Below are positions 44,633 through 56,780 of a stretch of DNA of 64,000 nt, piece after piece. The notes under the pieces are model-generated. The model was given only the letters and a program-made list of their open reading frames with translations. It did no database searches and was not told the origin of the DNA. Where the stretch lies: assembly GCA_022376925.1 (NCBI GenBank), contig JAIOJX010000026.1, positions 254,445,330-254,509,329 on the forward strand, in the 5' to 3' direction. This DNA is from Tragulus kanchil (lineage: Eukaryota > Chordata > Mammalia > Artiodactyla > Tragulidae). Both the position numbers and the translations under genes were made by a program. The stretch's first letter is position 1; each line of letters starts with the position of its first letter.

Positions 44633-46854
44633 GCATGAGGAAATAACAGTTTGTTAAACTAAATTGCTCCAGCAGTAGTCTCTTTTCCAGAAAGACTCCT
44701 GGCTTTGTGACCTTGGCTGGTGAGTGGAATGCATTCTTTTCCTGGGATGCGTTGATGTTTTTCAAATCCATCTCTACACTCACCAAGGGGAACCAGTGGC
44801 TTTGTTTTCGGAAAGTACACCTCCCAGCTGCTCTGTTCCACACAAAGGTTACTATTCTGCAGCTTTTCCAAGTGCAATTAATATTAAAGCCACGAGTGCT
44901 ATAGATGACGGATTGTACTAAGCTTTATGTGTAGGTCCTCGACACAGTAAATAAATCACAAATTTTTTTTTGTTCACTCAGCCATAATTTGTGTTAGGAA
45001 CTTCAGTCATCTGAAAAAACACATATCTTTTGCAACAGCTGTTACATTTTATATATTGATTGTCCCCACCAACTCAACCCTCCCCTCCCTTGGAAGAAAA
45101 ATAAATCATTGAGTGTCAGTAACGTAGTAAAATTAAACAACATGTTAACCATGTCCATGGTTAATAGTATACCAAAACTATATGTGTCTGTAAAGAAAAG
45201 AAAGAAAAAAGATAACACAGGCTTTGGTATTTGGCTTTAAATGAATATTTGATTTCCCAAAGGTGTAAACTATGGTTTAACAAATGAAAGAAAGCACTTC
45301 TGGAAGGGACGCCCTCTTTCTCCTTCAGATGTGTGAGAATCTAAATGGTTTGTTTATATAGAATTCTATGTACTGATTATATTATGTTAAATATTATGTG
45401 ATACAGTAACCATTAAAAGCATTCTGATTTCTCCTGGTTCTGTTTGGTTCAAAAATAATCTCTCATTTTCCAGATTGTGATGAAGCAATGCTATTAAAAT
45501 TGAATCCTATAGCTGAACTATAATTGAATATTTGGTTCCAACCTCAAAAGAAATAGTCCAGAAAGACTGTGGTAAATGACAGTTGCATATGAGATAAGAG
45601 AAATTGGGAGCCTTATTCCTCTAGGCTGAGGTGCTGCCAACCAACACCCTCTCAGGGCATCACTGGGCAAAATGTCAGAAATTGAGAGTTCCCTTGAGAG
45701 AGAGATACTGGAAACACTACTTCAGTTAGAGAATGGGAGATTATGAAAGTGGAGAACATCATTGTATTGTTCAATTTTCCCATGGCTTTGTGACCTTGGC
45801 TGGTGAGTGGAATGCATTCTTTTCCTGGGATGCGTTGATGTTTTTCAAATCCATCTCTACACTCACCAAGGGGAACCAGTGGCTTTGTTTTCGGAAAGTA
45901 CACCTCCCAGCTGCTCTGTTCCACACAAAGGTTACTATTCTGCAGCTTTTCCAAGTGCAATTAATATTAAAGCCACGAGTGCTATAGATGACGGATTGTA
46001 CTAAGCTTTATGTGTAGGTCCTCGACACAGTAAATAAATCACAAATTTTTTTTTGTTCACTCAGCCATAATTTGTGTTAGGAACTTCAGTCATCTGAAAA
46101 AACACATATCTTTTGCAACAGCTGTTACATTTTATATATTGATTGTCCCCACCAACTCAACCCTCCCCTCCCTTGGAAGAAAAATAAATCATTGAGTGTC
46201 AGTAACGTAGTAAAATTAAACAACATGTTAACCATGTCCATGGTTAATAGTATACCAAAACTATATGTGTCTGTAAAGAAAAGAAAGAAAAAAGATAACA
46301 CAGGCTTTGGTATTTGGCTTTAAATGAATATTTGATTTCCCAAAGGTGTAAACTATGGTTTAACAAATGAAAGAAAGCACTTCTGGAAGGGACGCCCTCT
46401 TTCTCCTTCAGATGTGTGAGAATCTAAATGGTTTGTTTATATAGAATTCTATGTACTGATTATATTATGTTAAATATTATGTGATACAGTAACCATTAAA
46501 AGCATTCTGATTTCTCCTGGTTCTGTTTGGTTCAAAAATAATCTCTCATTTTCCAGATTGTGATGAAGCAATGCTATTAAAATTGAATCCTATAGCTGAA
46601 CTATAATTGAATATTTGGTTCCAACCTCAAAAGAAATAGTCCAGAAAGACTGTGGTAAATGACAGTTGCATATGAGATAAGAGAAATTGGGAGCCTTATT
46701 CCTCTAGGCTGAGGTGCTGCCATACCAACACCCTCTCAGGGCATCACTGGGCAAAATGTCAGAAATTGAGAGTTCCCTTGAGAGAGAGATACTGGAAACA
46801 CTACTTCAGTTAGGGAGAATGGGAGATTATGAAAGTGGAGAACATCATTGTATT
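44633..46854. other. Unique DNA, mostly inside duplication 17
   Basis: No gene or repeat family recognised. Overlapping frames of 65-102 codons near 44659-44921 and 45652-46004 are copies of the same sequence, in several frames and on both strands, which argues against coding. Confidence 0.45.
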
Positions 46855-46866
46855 GTTCATCATTTT
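44700..46866 (+). repeat. Tandem duplication 17 (period 1083 bp)
   Basis: Copy A is 44700-45782 and copy B 45783 to about 46866. Copy A's end is damaged ('gttcaattttcccatgg' for 'gttcatcatttttaccccagg', 'gttagagaatggg' for 'gttagggagaatggg'). Confidence 0.94.
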
Positions 46867-46930
46867 TACCCCAGGGTCTAAAACAATAGTCTATAGAAGA
46901 AGAGAGTTGCTTGATTATCTGTTGAGTGAA
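46855..46930 (+). repeat. L2 3' tip
   Basis: 'ccccagggtctaaaacaata' and 'gttgagtgaatgaatgaaag' resemble the last bases of L2 ('...gttgaatgaatgaatga'). Short and diverged; duplicated at about 47972-48048. Confidence 0.4.
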
Positions 46931-47386
46931 TGAATGAAAGAAAAAATTTGATCAGCAGGGCAATAAACTCTGGCAGCTCATTGACTCCAATGGTTCTAGT
47001 AAGGCAGGTAGATACGGCCTAAGCAACAGAGGCATGCCAGTGGCTTCCTGGAGTTGGCTCCCACACACTCAAGACTCAGATGTGTGTATCTTTTCCCAGC
47101 TCCTCATTTCAAGATGGTTGCTTAAAATTGGCCATGGTGGAAGAGAAATCAGCAAATACTATAAATAATGCTTTTTCCCTCTTTTTAGAGAGCCAGTTTA
47201 CCAGAGCATAACTACTAAACTTGTGTTAGCTCAGAATTCTGACACTAGAAAATCCTCTAAATCCTGAGCAAAACAGGGAGTATAAGAAAGAAGCTTAGCC
47301 AGAGGGAATGAGGGAGGAATTTTCCATCTTCCTTACAAGGTTGTAGAAGGGCTTCTGATTTACAACTACAGGAGTTAGAAGTATCT

Positions 47387-47490
47387 GTGATCATTTAGTC
47401 ACTAAGCTCTATCTGACTCTTGCAACCCTATGGACTATATCCCACTCTGTCCAATATTAGAATGGGTTTCCATTTCCATCTCCAGAAAGA
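47387..47490 (-). mobile_element. Bov-tA, antisense, truncated and diverged
   Basis: 'catttagtcactaagctcta', 'gactcttgcaaccctatgga' and 'aatgggtttccatttcc' match the reversed 3' body of Bov-tA; the central part ('ctctgtccatgggattctcc') has partly been lost. Duplicated at 48505-48607. Confidence 0.7.
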
Positions 47491-48504
47491 AGGTAAATAA
47501 CTCAAGAAATCAATTGTGTCTTCCTTTTCTTCTAGTCCATGAGAATCATAATCTTAATGTTAAACTGGGACCCCAACTCCCTTTCTCACCTAAATTTCAT
47601 GACTTATTCATTAATCGAATGAATTAATCAAATATTTGTTAGTACTCACTAAGGGTGAAAAAAAAACCCTCAAATAGCCCAAATTCTCCACTCTCTACCT
47701 AGAATTTCTACTTATTCATTTCTGAAGAAATATTTGGTTCCAACCTCAAAAGAAATAGTCCAGAAAGACTGTGGTAAATGACAGTTGCATATGAGATAAG
47801 AGAAATTGGGAGCCTTATTCCTCTAGGCTGAGGTGCTGCCATACCAACACCCTCTCAGGGCATCACTGGGCAAAATGTCAGAAATTGAGAGTTCCCTTGA
47901 GAGAGAGATACTGGAAACACTACTTCAGTTAGGGAGAATGGGAGATTATGAAAGTGGAGAACATCATTGTATTGTTCATCATTTTTACCCCAGGGTCTAA
48001 AACAATAGTCTATAGAAGAAGAGAGTTGCTTGATTATCTGTTGAGTGAATGAATGAAAGAAAAAATTTGATCAGCAGGGCAATAAACTCTGGCAGCTCAT
48101 TGACTCCAATGGTTCTAGTAAGGCAGGTAGATACGGCCTAAGCAACAGAGGCATGCCAGTGGCTTCCTGGAGTTGGCTCCCACACACTCAAGACTCAGAT
48201 GTGTGTATCTTTTCCCAGCTCCTCATTTCAAGATGGTTGCTTAAAATTGGCCATGGTGGAAGAGAAATCAGCAAATACTATAAATAATGCTTTTTCCCTC
48301 TTTTTAGAGAGCCAGTTTACCAGAGCATAACTACTAAACTTGTGTTAGCTCAGAATTCTGACACTAGAAAATCCTCTAAATCCTGAGCAAAACAGGGAGT
48401 ATAAGAAAGAAGCTTAGCCAGAGGGAATGAGGGAGGAATTTTCCATCTTCCTTACAAGGTTGTAGAAGGGCTTCTGATTTACAACTACAGGAGTTAGAAG
48501 TATC

Positions 48505-48607
48505 TGTGATCATTTAGTCACTAAGCTCTATCTGACTCTTGCAACCCTATGGACTATATCCCACTCTGTCCAATATTAGAATGGGTTTCCATTTCCATCT
48601 CCAGAAA
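48505..48607 (-). mobile_element. Bov-tA fragment (duplicate of 47387-47490)
   Basis: Second copy from duplication 18. Confidence 0.7.
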
Positions 48608-48849
48608 GAAGGTAAATAACTCAAGAAATCAATTGTGTCTTCCTTTTTCTTCTAGTCCATGAGAATTCATAATCTTAACAATTATAATCTTAATGTTAAA
48701 CTGGGACCCCAACTCCCTTTCTCACCTAAATTTCATGACTTATTCATTAATCGAATGAATTAATCAAATATTTGTTGAGTACTCACTAAGGGTGAAACAT
48801 AAAAGTAAAATTCTATGGTAGATCAGTTGCAAAATAGCCCAAATTCTCC

Positions 48850-49260
48850 ACTCCCTCTATGTCCATACCCTTTGTAATTTGACTTTTCGCCTTTCCATTC
48901 ATGGATAGTTCATTTCCCTACTGCTTGACTCCGAGCTGGCCTTAGGATTTGCTTTAACCACTGAATACAAAGGAAATGAATGGGCTAACTCTGAACTTGG
49001 GTCTCAAGAGGTCTGCTCTCCTCATCTCCAGATTTGCCTTGAGTATAAACCCAGGATAACCAGATGGAGAATGAGACCATAGGGAAAACAGCCACATCAT
49101 CCAAGCCAAAGTCACTAGATCATCCCATGCCCAACTGACCCCACAGCTAACTAAACATACACCATGAGCCTATTTGAGATCAATTAGCCTCACCAAGATC
49201 AACAGAACTGAATCTGTCCAACCATGTAGATTCTTGTGAAATAAGTGATTAATGTTGTTT
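48850..49260 (+). other. Likely ancient interspersed repeat, family not named
   Basis: Words such as 'ttgactccgagctggcctta', 'aaccactgaatac', 'ggataaccagatggagaatg' and the 3' 'attcttgtgaaataagtgat' then 'taatgttgttt' resemble an ancient mammalian element with a 3' end of 'gagaaataaatggttgttgtttta' type. I cannot name it. Duplicated at about 49926-50338. Confidence 0.4.
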
Positions 49261-49261
49261 C

Positions 49262-49634
49262 TTTAAGTAATTCTTTGAGGTAAAATTCACATAACTTAAA
49301 AGTTACTATTTTAAAGTGAACAATTCAATAGTACTGAGAATATTCACAATGCTATGCAACCACCACCTCTATCTAGTTCTAAAACATCTTTGTCACTCCA
49401 AAAGAAAACTTTGTATCCCTTAAGGAATTTTTACCCCAATTTCCTCCTCCCTGCAGTACCTGAAAACAACCAATCTGCATTCTCTCTCTATGGATTTACC
49501 TATTCTGAATTTTTCATATAAACGGAATCATACAAAATATGTCATTTTGTATCTAGCTTCTTTCACTCAGCATGATGTTTTCAAGGTTCATCCTTAATCA
49601 ATAGTATACATCACTACTTCATTCCTCTTTGTGG
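49262..49634 (-). repeat. L1M 3' UTR, antisense (first assembled piece)
   Basis: 'gaggtaaaattcacataact', 'agtgaacaattcaatagtac', 'tgctatgcaaccaccacctc', 'tctatggatttacctattct' and 'cactcagcatgatgttttca' are the reverse complement of the L1M 3' UTR. Continues at 50339. Confidence 0.88.
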
Positions 49635-50338
49635 CTTTTTCACTGTTAAAACGTAAAGTGTTCTTTTGATGGGTTTCCATTTCCATCTCCAGAAAGAAGG
49701 TAAATAACTCAAGAAATCAATTGTGTCTTCCTTTTCTTCTAGTCCATGAGAATTCATAATCTTAAATTTTGTTAAACTGGGACCCCAACTCCCTTTCTCA
49801 CCTAAATTTCATGACTTATTCATTAATCGAATGAATTAATCAAATATTTGTTGAGTACTCACTAAGGGTGAAACATAAAAGTAAAATTCTATGGTAGATC
49901 AGTTGCAAAATAGCCCAAATTCTCCACTCCCTCTATGTCCATACCCTTTGTAATTTGACTTTTCGCCTTTCCATTCATGGATAGTTCATTTCCCTACTGC
50001 TTGACTCCGAGCTGGCCTTAGGATTTGCTTTAACCACTGAATACAAAGGAAATGAATGGGCTAACTCTGAACTTGGGTCTCAAGAGGTCTGCTCTCCTCA
50101 TCTCCAGATTTGCCTTGAGTATAAACCCAGGATAACCAGATGGAGAATGAGACCATAGGGAAAACAGCCACATCATCCAAGCCAAAGTCACTAGATCATC
50201 CCATGCCCAACTGACCCCACAGCTAACTAAACATACACCATGAGCCTATTTGAGATCAATTAGCCTCACCAAGATCAACAGAACTGAATCTGTCCAACCA
50301 TGTAGATTCTTGTGAAATAAGTGATTAATGTTGTTTCT

Positions 50339-51145
50339 TTAAGTAATTCTTTGAGGTAAAATTCACATAACTTAAAAGTTACTATTTTAAAGTGAACAAT
50401 TCAATAGTACTGAGAATATTCACAATGCTATGCAACCACCACCTCTATCTAGTTCTAAAACATTTTTGTCACTCCAAAAGAAAACTTTGTATCCCTTAAG
50501 GAATTTTTACCCCAATTTCCTCCTCCCTGCAGTACCTGAAAACAACCAATCTGCATTCTCTCTCTATGGATTTACCTATTCTGAATTTTTCATATAAACG
50601 GAATCATACAAAATATGTCATTTTGTATCTAGCTTCTTTCACTCAGCATGATGTTTTCAAGGTTCATCCTTAATCAATAGTATACATCACTACTTCATTC
50701 CTCTTTGTGGCTAAGTATTATTCCACTGTATATACATACCATGGATAAATGTGTTTATCCATTTTGCATCAGTTGATGGGCATTTGGATTGTTTCTGCCT
50801 TTTGGCTATTTTGAATGCTATGAACATGCGTGTACATGTACTTTTACAGCTCTTCTGGGTGCATTCCTTGGAGTGGAATTGGAGGATTATATATATTATA
50901 TGCCTAATTTTTTGAGAAAACATCAAACTGTTTTCCACAGGGGTTGAAACTGAAACATTTTACATTTCCCCCAGCAATGTATAAAGGTTCCAACTTCTCC
51001 ATTTGTCAACACCTATTTTCCATTTTTCAAATTACAGCCTTATTAATGGGGGTAAAGTGATAACCTCATTGTGATCTTGATTTTCACCTCTTTAATGACT
51101 AATGATGTTGAGTGTCTTTTCATCAATGTGATGATTACATTTTGA
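50339..51145 (-). repeat. L1M 3' UTR and ORF2 end, antisense
   Basis: Repeats the 49262 piece then continues: 'attattccactgtatataca', 'atcagttgatgggcatttgg', 'tgctatgaacatgcgtgtac', 'ttggagtggaattggaggat', 'ttccacaggggttgaaactg' and 'gactaatgatgttgagtgtc'. This is the end of ORF2 on the minus strand, with stops and indels; dead element. Confidence 0.88.
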
Positions 51146-51369
51146 AGTGGTTTATTACATAGTATTATATAACTAACAAACAATAAAACAAAAGGTAAAC
51201 AAAATCAGGTTGCCCTCAGGTTGCCCTACCTTCATAAACCATCAAACAAACCATCTGGTAGAAATGACAGACGACTATACTCTAATAAAGGTAAAGTTAC
51301 AAATAAAGGTAAAGTTAGAACTACAGTTAGTGCTATTAAGGAGGGGTCACTAACCCTATAGAGCACACA

Positions 51370-51660
51370 AGATACTTAGGATGGGATGTCCTAGAATGCT
51401 CCCCTGAAGAAATGACCACTAGACTAAGGTCTAAAGTATGAATGAGACGTAATAATATAGGGAAGAGAGGAAGAGGAGCAGGTGTAAAAATGCCTATATA
51501 GGAAGGAAACATGGAAAAGAGGAAGGGTTGGATGAGGGCCAGTATGACCCCAAAAGAGAAACCTAAAGAAACCAGAAATGCAGGTACAGATGAGGTAGGA
51601 TATACAGGTAGAGGCTAGACCATTGAGGGTCTTTAAGGTTAAGTTAAAGAATTTTAACAT
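51370..51660 (-). repeat. L2 3' part, antisense, diverged
   Basis: 'gctcccctgaagaaatgacc', 'aaggtctaaagtatgaatga', 'agaggaagaggagcaggtg' and 'ggaaacatggaaaagagg' correspond loosely to the reverse of the L2 block around 'caggaagccttccctgac...ctcaaatgtcacc'. Duplicated at 52516-52806. Family call is tentative. Confidence 0.4.
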
Positions 51661-51725
51661 TTGTCCAAGAATAGTGGGATAAAAGATTTTTTTTTCTTGC
51701 CTCTTTTTTATTATTATTTTAAAAA

Positions 51726-51796
51726 ATTTTCATCCATCTTTTTATTCATTGGTATGTGTGGGCCTCCCACTGCAGCAGCCTCTTTCAGCACAAAGC
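51726..51796 (-). mobile_element. CHR-type SINE 3' piece cut by duplication junction
   Basis: Reversed 3' end only ('ttcatccatctttttattca', 'gggcctcccactgcagcagc'); complete at 52872-53098. Confidence 0.75.
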
Positions 51797-52291
51797 ATGT
51801 TTTCAAGGTTCATCCTTAATCAATAGTATACATCACTACTTCATTCCTCTTTGTGGCTAAGTATTATTCCACTGTATATACATACCATGGATAAATGTGT
51901 TTATCCATTTTGCATCAGTTGATGGGCATTTGGATTGTTTCTGCCTTTTGGCTATTTTGAATGCTATGAACATGCGTGTACATGTACTTTTACAGCTCTT
52001 CTGGGTGCATTCCTTGGAGTGGAATTGGAGGATTATATATATTATATGCCTAATTTTTTGAGAAAACATCAAACTGTTTTCCACAGGGGTTGAAACTGAA
52101 ACATTTTACATTTCCCCCAGCAATGTATAAAGGTTCCAACTTCTCCATTTGTCAACACCTATTTTCCATTTTTTCAAATTACAGCCTTATTAATGGGGGT
52201 AAAGTGATAACCTCATTGTGATCTTGATTTTCACCTCTTTAATGACTAATGATGTTGAGTGTCTTTTCATCAATGTGATGATTACATTTTG
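51797..52291 (-). repeat. L1M, antisense (duplicate of 50651-51145)
   Basis: Second copy from duplication 20; differs by one T in a T run. Confidence 0.88.
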
Positions 52292-52871
52292 AAGTGGTTT
52301 ATTACATAGTATTATATAACTAACAAACAATAAAACAAAAGGTAAACAAAATCAGGTTGCCCTCAGGTTGCCCTACCTTCATAAACCATCAAACAAACCA
52401 TCTGGTAGAAATGACAGACGACTATACTCTAATAAAGGTAAAGTTACAAATAAAGGTAAAGTTAGAACTACAGTTAGTGCTATTAAGGAGGGGTCACTAA
52501 CCCTATAGAGCACACAAGATACTTAGGATGGGATGTCCTAGAATGCTCCCCTGAAGAAATGACCACTAGACTAAGGTCTAAAGTATGAATGAGACGTAAT
52601 AATATAGGGAAGAGAGGAAGAGGAGCAGGTGTAAAAATGCCTATATAGGAAGGAAACATGGAAAAGAGGAAGGGTTGGATGAGGGCCAGTATGACCCCAA
52701 AAGAGAAACCTAAAGAAACCAGAAATGCAGGTACAGATGAGGTAGGATATACAGGTAGAGGCTAGACCATTGAGGGTCTTTAAGGTTAAGTTAAAGAATT
52801 TTAACATTTGTCCAAGAATAGTGGGATAAAAGATTTTTTTTTCTTGCCTCTTTTTTATTATTATTTTAAAA

Positions 52872-53098
52872 AATTTTCATCCATCTTTTTATTCATTGGT
52901 ATGTGTGGGCCTCCCACTGCAGCAGCCTCTTTCAGCACAAAGCACTGGTTCTGCGCGCATGCGCTCCAGAGCGGCAGCTGGTAACCCAACACACCAGTCC
53001 GGGCGCTATGCAGCACACGGGATCCTTCCAGGTCTGGGATCGAATGGTGCCTCCTGCACTGCAAGATGGCCTCTCCACCCAGTGGACCACCATGGAAG
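52872..53098 (-). mobile_element. CHR-type SINE, antisense
   Basis: Reverse complement runs from 'aggcttccatggtggtccac' through 'gcgcatgcgcgcagaacc'-like sequence to an A-rich tail. More diverged than the sense copy that follows at 53259. A third partial copy is at 54157-54219 by duplication 21. Confidence 0.78.
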
Positions 53099-53258
53099 CC
53101 TGGATTAAAGGCTTTTAAACAGAGTTTTTACATGACACAAATGTATGTTTTGAATAGATTTCCCTCATTAAAAACTGAAAGATACATTGGAGGGGGAAAT
53201 GAGTGTAAGTTGGGAAATTATTTCGGAGACTCTTTCAGTAGGGGATAAGAGGGTGGTA

Positions 53259-53565
53259 GGGCTTCCCTGGTGGTTCAGTAGGTAAGGACACCGCCTTGCA
53301 GTGCAAGGGACGCTGGTTCGATCCCTGGCCTTGGAAGATCCCATGTGCCGCGGAACGTCTGGATCGATGTGTCCAACTACCGAGCCGGAGCTCTGGAGCG
53401 CATGCACCCAGAGCCGGTGCTCTGCGACAACAGAGGCCACCGCGATGGGAGGCCCACAAGAGCCAGAGAACAAAGACAGATGAAAATAGACAAATGAAAG
53501 ACCAATAGAAGTGGCCCACCCACCCCCTCCCTCCCCAACCCACCTCCCCAATAAATAAATAAGTG
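53259..53565 (+). mobile_element. CHR-type SINE, full length
   Basis: 'gggcttccctggtggttcag', 'ggttcgatccctggccttgg', 'ggagctctggagcgcatgca', 'ccggtgctctgcgacaacag', 'ccaccgcgatgggaggccca', 'gaccaatagaagtggcccac', C-rich section and 'aataaataaataag' tail. Very similar to the copies at 17296, 22012 and 33889. Possible short flanking duplication 'ggtggta'. Confidence 0.9.
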
Positions 53566-53599
53566 TTTTTTAAAAAGGGGTGGTGGTGGTAAATATGGG

Positions 53600-54150
53600 T
53601 ATGTGAGAAGATTCAAAAGCTATTTCTATAAATTCAACTGGATTGAGTATCAGGGAGCTATTAGAGCTGACATGTGGGTTTCTAGCGTGAATAAATGGAT
53701 GTAAGAGGGAACTCCTCATCAAGACTGGGAGCACAGATTGAAGGTTGTTAGAAACAGAATATCTAGAGTTTGGTTTTAGACATGTTGAACTTGAAGCATC
53801 ATCTAAGTAGAGCTATTAGGTAACAATTATACAGAGAAGTGTGATGCTTACTTGACAATTTAGGCTAGCAACACAAATTTGTGAGTCTGATGCACAGTGG
53901 GGAAAATTGAAGCCTTGGAGGTGGATGAGATCTCAGAGGAGGAAAATGGAAGATATCAACAGAGGAAGGATGGGACTGAGGCTTGAGCTTCCAATTGTCT
54001 GTGTAAAGGAAGATGAACCTGAAAAAGAGATTGAAAAAAAGTCATCTGGAAAAGCATAAAGCTGGGAGTCACAGAATCAAGAGTGTTTGAGATGGGCAGC
54101 AGTAGTTAGCATTGCAAAAGCTGATGAGAATGAAAGTCAAAAAGGCAAAA
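53600..54150. other. Probable ancient repeat, family not named
   Basis: Phrases such as 'ggttttagacatgttgaact', 'gaaaattgaagccttggagg' and 'gtggatgagatctcagagga' recall a high-copy ancient mammalian repeat often found with antisense L2 sequence; I cannot give a reliable name. Recurs at 54721-55271 and partly at 56037-56362. Confidence 0.35.
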
Positions 54151-54379
54151 TCCTAGGGGATCGAATGGTGCCTCCTGCACTGCAAGATGGCCTCTCCACC
54201 CAGTGGACCACCATGGAAGCCTGGATTAAAGGCTTTTAAACAGAGTTTTTACATGACACAAATGTATGTTTTGAATAGATTTCCCTCATTAAAAACTGAA
54301 AGATACATTGGAGGGGGAAATGAGTGTAAGTTGGGAAATTATTTCGGAGACTCTTTCAGTAGGGGATAAGAGGGTGGTA

Positions 54380-54686
54380 GGGCTTCCCTGGTGGTTCAGT
54401 AGGTAAGGACACCGCCTTGCAGTGCAAGGGACGCTGGTTCGATCCCTGGCCTTGGAAGATCCCATGTGCCGCGGAACGTCTGGATCGATGTGTCCAACTA
54501 CCGAGCCGGAGCTCTGGAGCGCATGCACCCAGAGCCGGTGCTCTGCGACAACAGAGGCCACCGCGATGGGAGGCCCACAAGAGCCAGAGAACAAAGACAG
54601 ATGAAAATAGACAAATGAAAGACCAATAGAAGTGGCCCACCCACCCCCTCCCTCCCCAACCCACCTCCCCAATAAATAAATAAGTG
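54380..54686 (+). mobile_element. CHR-type SINE (duplicate of 53259-53565)
   Basis: Second copy from duplication 21. Confidence 0.9.
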
Positions 54687-55689
54687 TTTTTTAAAAAGGG
54701 GTGGTGGTGGTAAATATGGGTATGTGAGAAGATTCAAAAGCTATTTCTATAAATTCAACTGGATTGAGTATCAGGGAGCTATTAGAGCTGACATGTGGGT
54801 TTCTAGCGTGAATAAATGGATGTAAGAGGGAACTCCTCATCAAGACTGGGAGCACAGATTGAAGGTTGTTAGAAACAGAATATCTAGAGTTTGGTTTTAG
54901 ACATGTTGAACTTGAAGCGTCATCTAAGTAGAGCTATTAGGTAACAATTATACAGAGAAGTGTGATGCTTACTTGACAATTTAGGCTAGCAACACAAATT
55001 TGTGAGTCTGATGCACAGTGGGGAAAATTGAAGCCTTGGAGGTGGATGAGATCTCAGAGGAGGAAAATGGAAGATATCAACAGAGGAAGGATGGGACTGA
55101 GGCTTGAGCTTCCAATTGTCTGTGTAAAGGAAGATGAACCTGAAAAAGAGATTGAAAAAAAGTCATCTGGAAAAGCATAAAGCTGGGAGTCACAGAATCA
55201 AGAGTGTTTGAGATGGGCAGCAGTAGTTAGCATTGCAAAAGCTGATGAGAATGAAAGTCAAAAAGGACCAAAATATGTCTATGAATTTGTGGCAATCATG
55301 TATCAATGAACTCAACAACAACTGTTTGTATGGAGGGAGCAAGGGCCAGTTAGAGTGGTTTGAAAATGTGTGGGAGGTGAATAATTCTCTAGAAGTACTG
55401 TGTTCATCATAGTGTCATCTTCCTGAGCACATCAAATCAAACCACTCCCAAGTCCATTCTAAAATTTCCTGCTAACTACTCACTCTATGTCTACTCTAGC
55501 CTAAACCTATCTGGAGGATAATGCAGACTCCCACACCTAGACTTATTGGGCAGAAAACTGCCTATGTCCCTGGGTAGGGAAGTAATTTTAATATAAATAT
55601 ACTCTAAATAGTATCTGAACTACAGAAAGTTTCAGCCAAGTATGAACTATTACCATTTACTATTTACTATGAACTACATCTATTTATTC

Positions 55690-56010
55690 AACAAATATTT
55701 ATTGACTCATTTGACTATCTCCTAAGAAGTAGGGATGCACAATAAAATAGGATATAGTCATTTCCCTAAGAAATCTATAATAGAAAAAGGGAGACAGAAA
55801 CAGACCAGCAGTTCCAGTGTAGAGAGTGACAACTGTTCTGAGAGAGCAAACACACGGAGAAAGGATCTAAATCAGACAGGGATTTCAGAGATTTCTGAAA
55901 AGATATTCTCTAACGGTATTTTGAGTGGCACATGGAACAAGATCAGAAGATGAAGAAGAAGAATAGGATAGTGAAAGGCATTCTAGATAGAGAGCCCAGA
56001 GCATAAAGCA
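55690..56010 (-). repeat. L2 3' end, antisense
   Basis: 'caacaaatatttattgactc', 'agtagggatgcacaataaaa', 'agtcatttccctaagaaatc', 'gagacagaaacagaccagca' follow the reversed L2 3' end. Duplicated at 56781-57101. A 72-codon frame inside it recurs by duplication and is not a gene. Confidence 0.55.
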
Positions 56011-56780
56011 CTTTGTGTACTAGTGCGTTAGTCAAGAATTATACAGAGAAGTGTGATGCTTACTTGACAATTTAGGCTAGCAACACAAATTTGTGAGTCT
56101 GATGCACAGTGGGGAAAATTGAAGCCTTGGAGGTGGATGAGATCTCAGAGGAGGAAAATGGAAGATATCAACAGAGGAAGGATGGGACTGAGGCTTGAGC
56201 TTCCAATTGTCTGTGTAAAGGAAGATGAACCTGAAAAAGAGATTGAAAAAAAGTCATCTGGAAAAGCATAAAGCTGGGAGTCACAGAATCAAGAGTGTTT
56301 GAGATGGGCAGCAGTAGTTAGCATTGCAAAAGCTGATGAGAATGAAAGTCAAAAAGGACCAAAATATGTCTATGAATTTGTGGCAATCATGTATCAATGA
56401 ACTCAACAACAACTGTTTGTATGGAGGGAGCAAGGGCCAGTTAGAGTGGTTTGAAAATGTGTGGGAGGTGAATAATTCTCTAGAAGTACTGTGTTCATCA
56501 TAGTGTCATCTTCCTGAGCACATCAAATCAAACCACTCCCAAGTCCATTCTAAAATTTCCTGCTAACTACTCACTCTATGTCTACTCTAGCCTAAACCTA
56601 TCTGGAGGATAATGCAGACTCCCACACCTACACTTATTGGGCAGAAAACTGTCTATGTCCCTGGGTAGGGAAGTAATTTTAATATAAATATACTCTAAAT
56701 AGTATCTGAACTACAGAAAGTTTCAGCCAAGTATGAACTATTACCATTTACTATTTACTATGAACTACATCTATTTATTC

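Larger units (their letters stand above)
46610..48860 (+). repeat. Tandem duplication 18 (period about 1118 bp)
   Basis: Copy A is 46610-47728 and copy B 47729 to about 48860. In copy A a 45-base stretch after 'aagggtgaaa' has collapsed into a few As and 'ccctc' (47650-47675) compared with 48790-48840, and several single bases are missing nearby. Errors are again concentrated towards the end of copy A. Confidence 0.94.
48581..50713 (+). repeat. Tandem duplication 19 (period 1076-1088 bp)
   Basis: Copy A is 48581-49668 and copy B 49669 to about 50713. The sequence 49635-49668 is a damaged version of the true continuation seen from 50713. One clean internal substitution ('acatctttg' and 'acatttttg', 49387 and 50463 region) looks allelic. 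Confidence 0.93.
50651..52944 (+). repeat. Tandem duplication 20 (period 1146 bp)
   Basis: Copy A is 50651-51796 and copy B 51797 to about 52944. Shared 'agca' words flank the junction. Copy A stops inside an antisense CHR-type SINE that is complete only in copy B. Also contains L1M and L2 pieces and small tandem words at 51206-51227 (11-bp dimer) and 51284-51319 (18-bp dimer). Confidence 0.95.
53036..55277 (+). repeat. Tandem duplication 21 (period 1121 bp)
   Basis: Copy A is 53036-54156 and copy B 54157-55277. Copy A's end is damaged ('aaaaaggcaaaatcctag' for 'aaaaaggaccaaaatatg'). One clean internal difference, A at 53798 against G at 54919, looks allelic. Contains the CHR-type SINE at 53259. 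Confidence 0.95.

Noticed and set aside
44659..44921. Small conserved gene, as overlapping frames occur on both strands
   Set aside because: Frames overlap in several phases and both strands with no splice sites or start context; copied at 45733-46004 by duplication 17.
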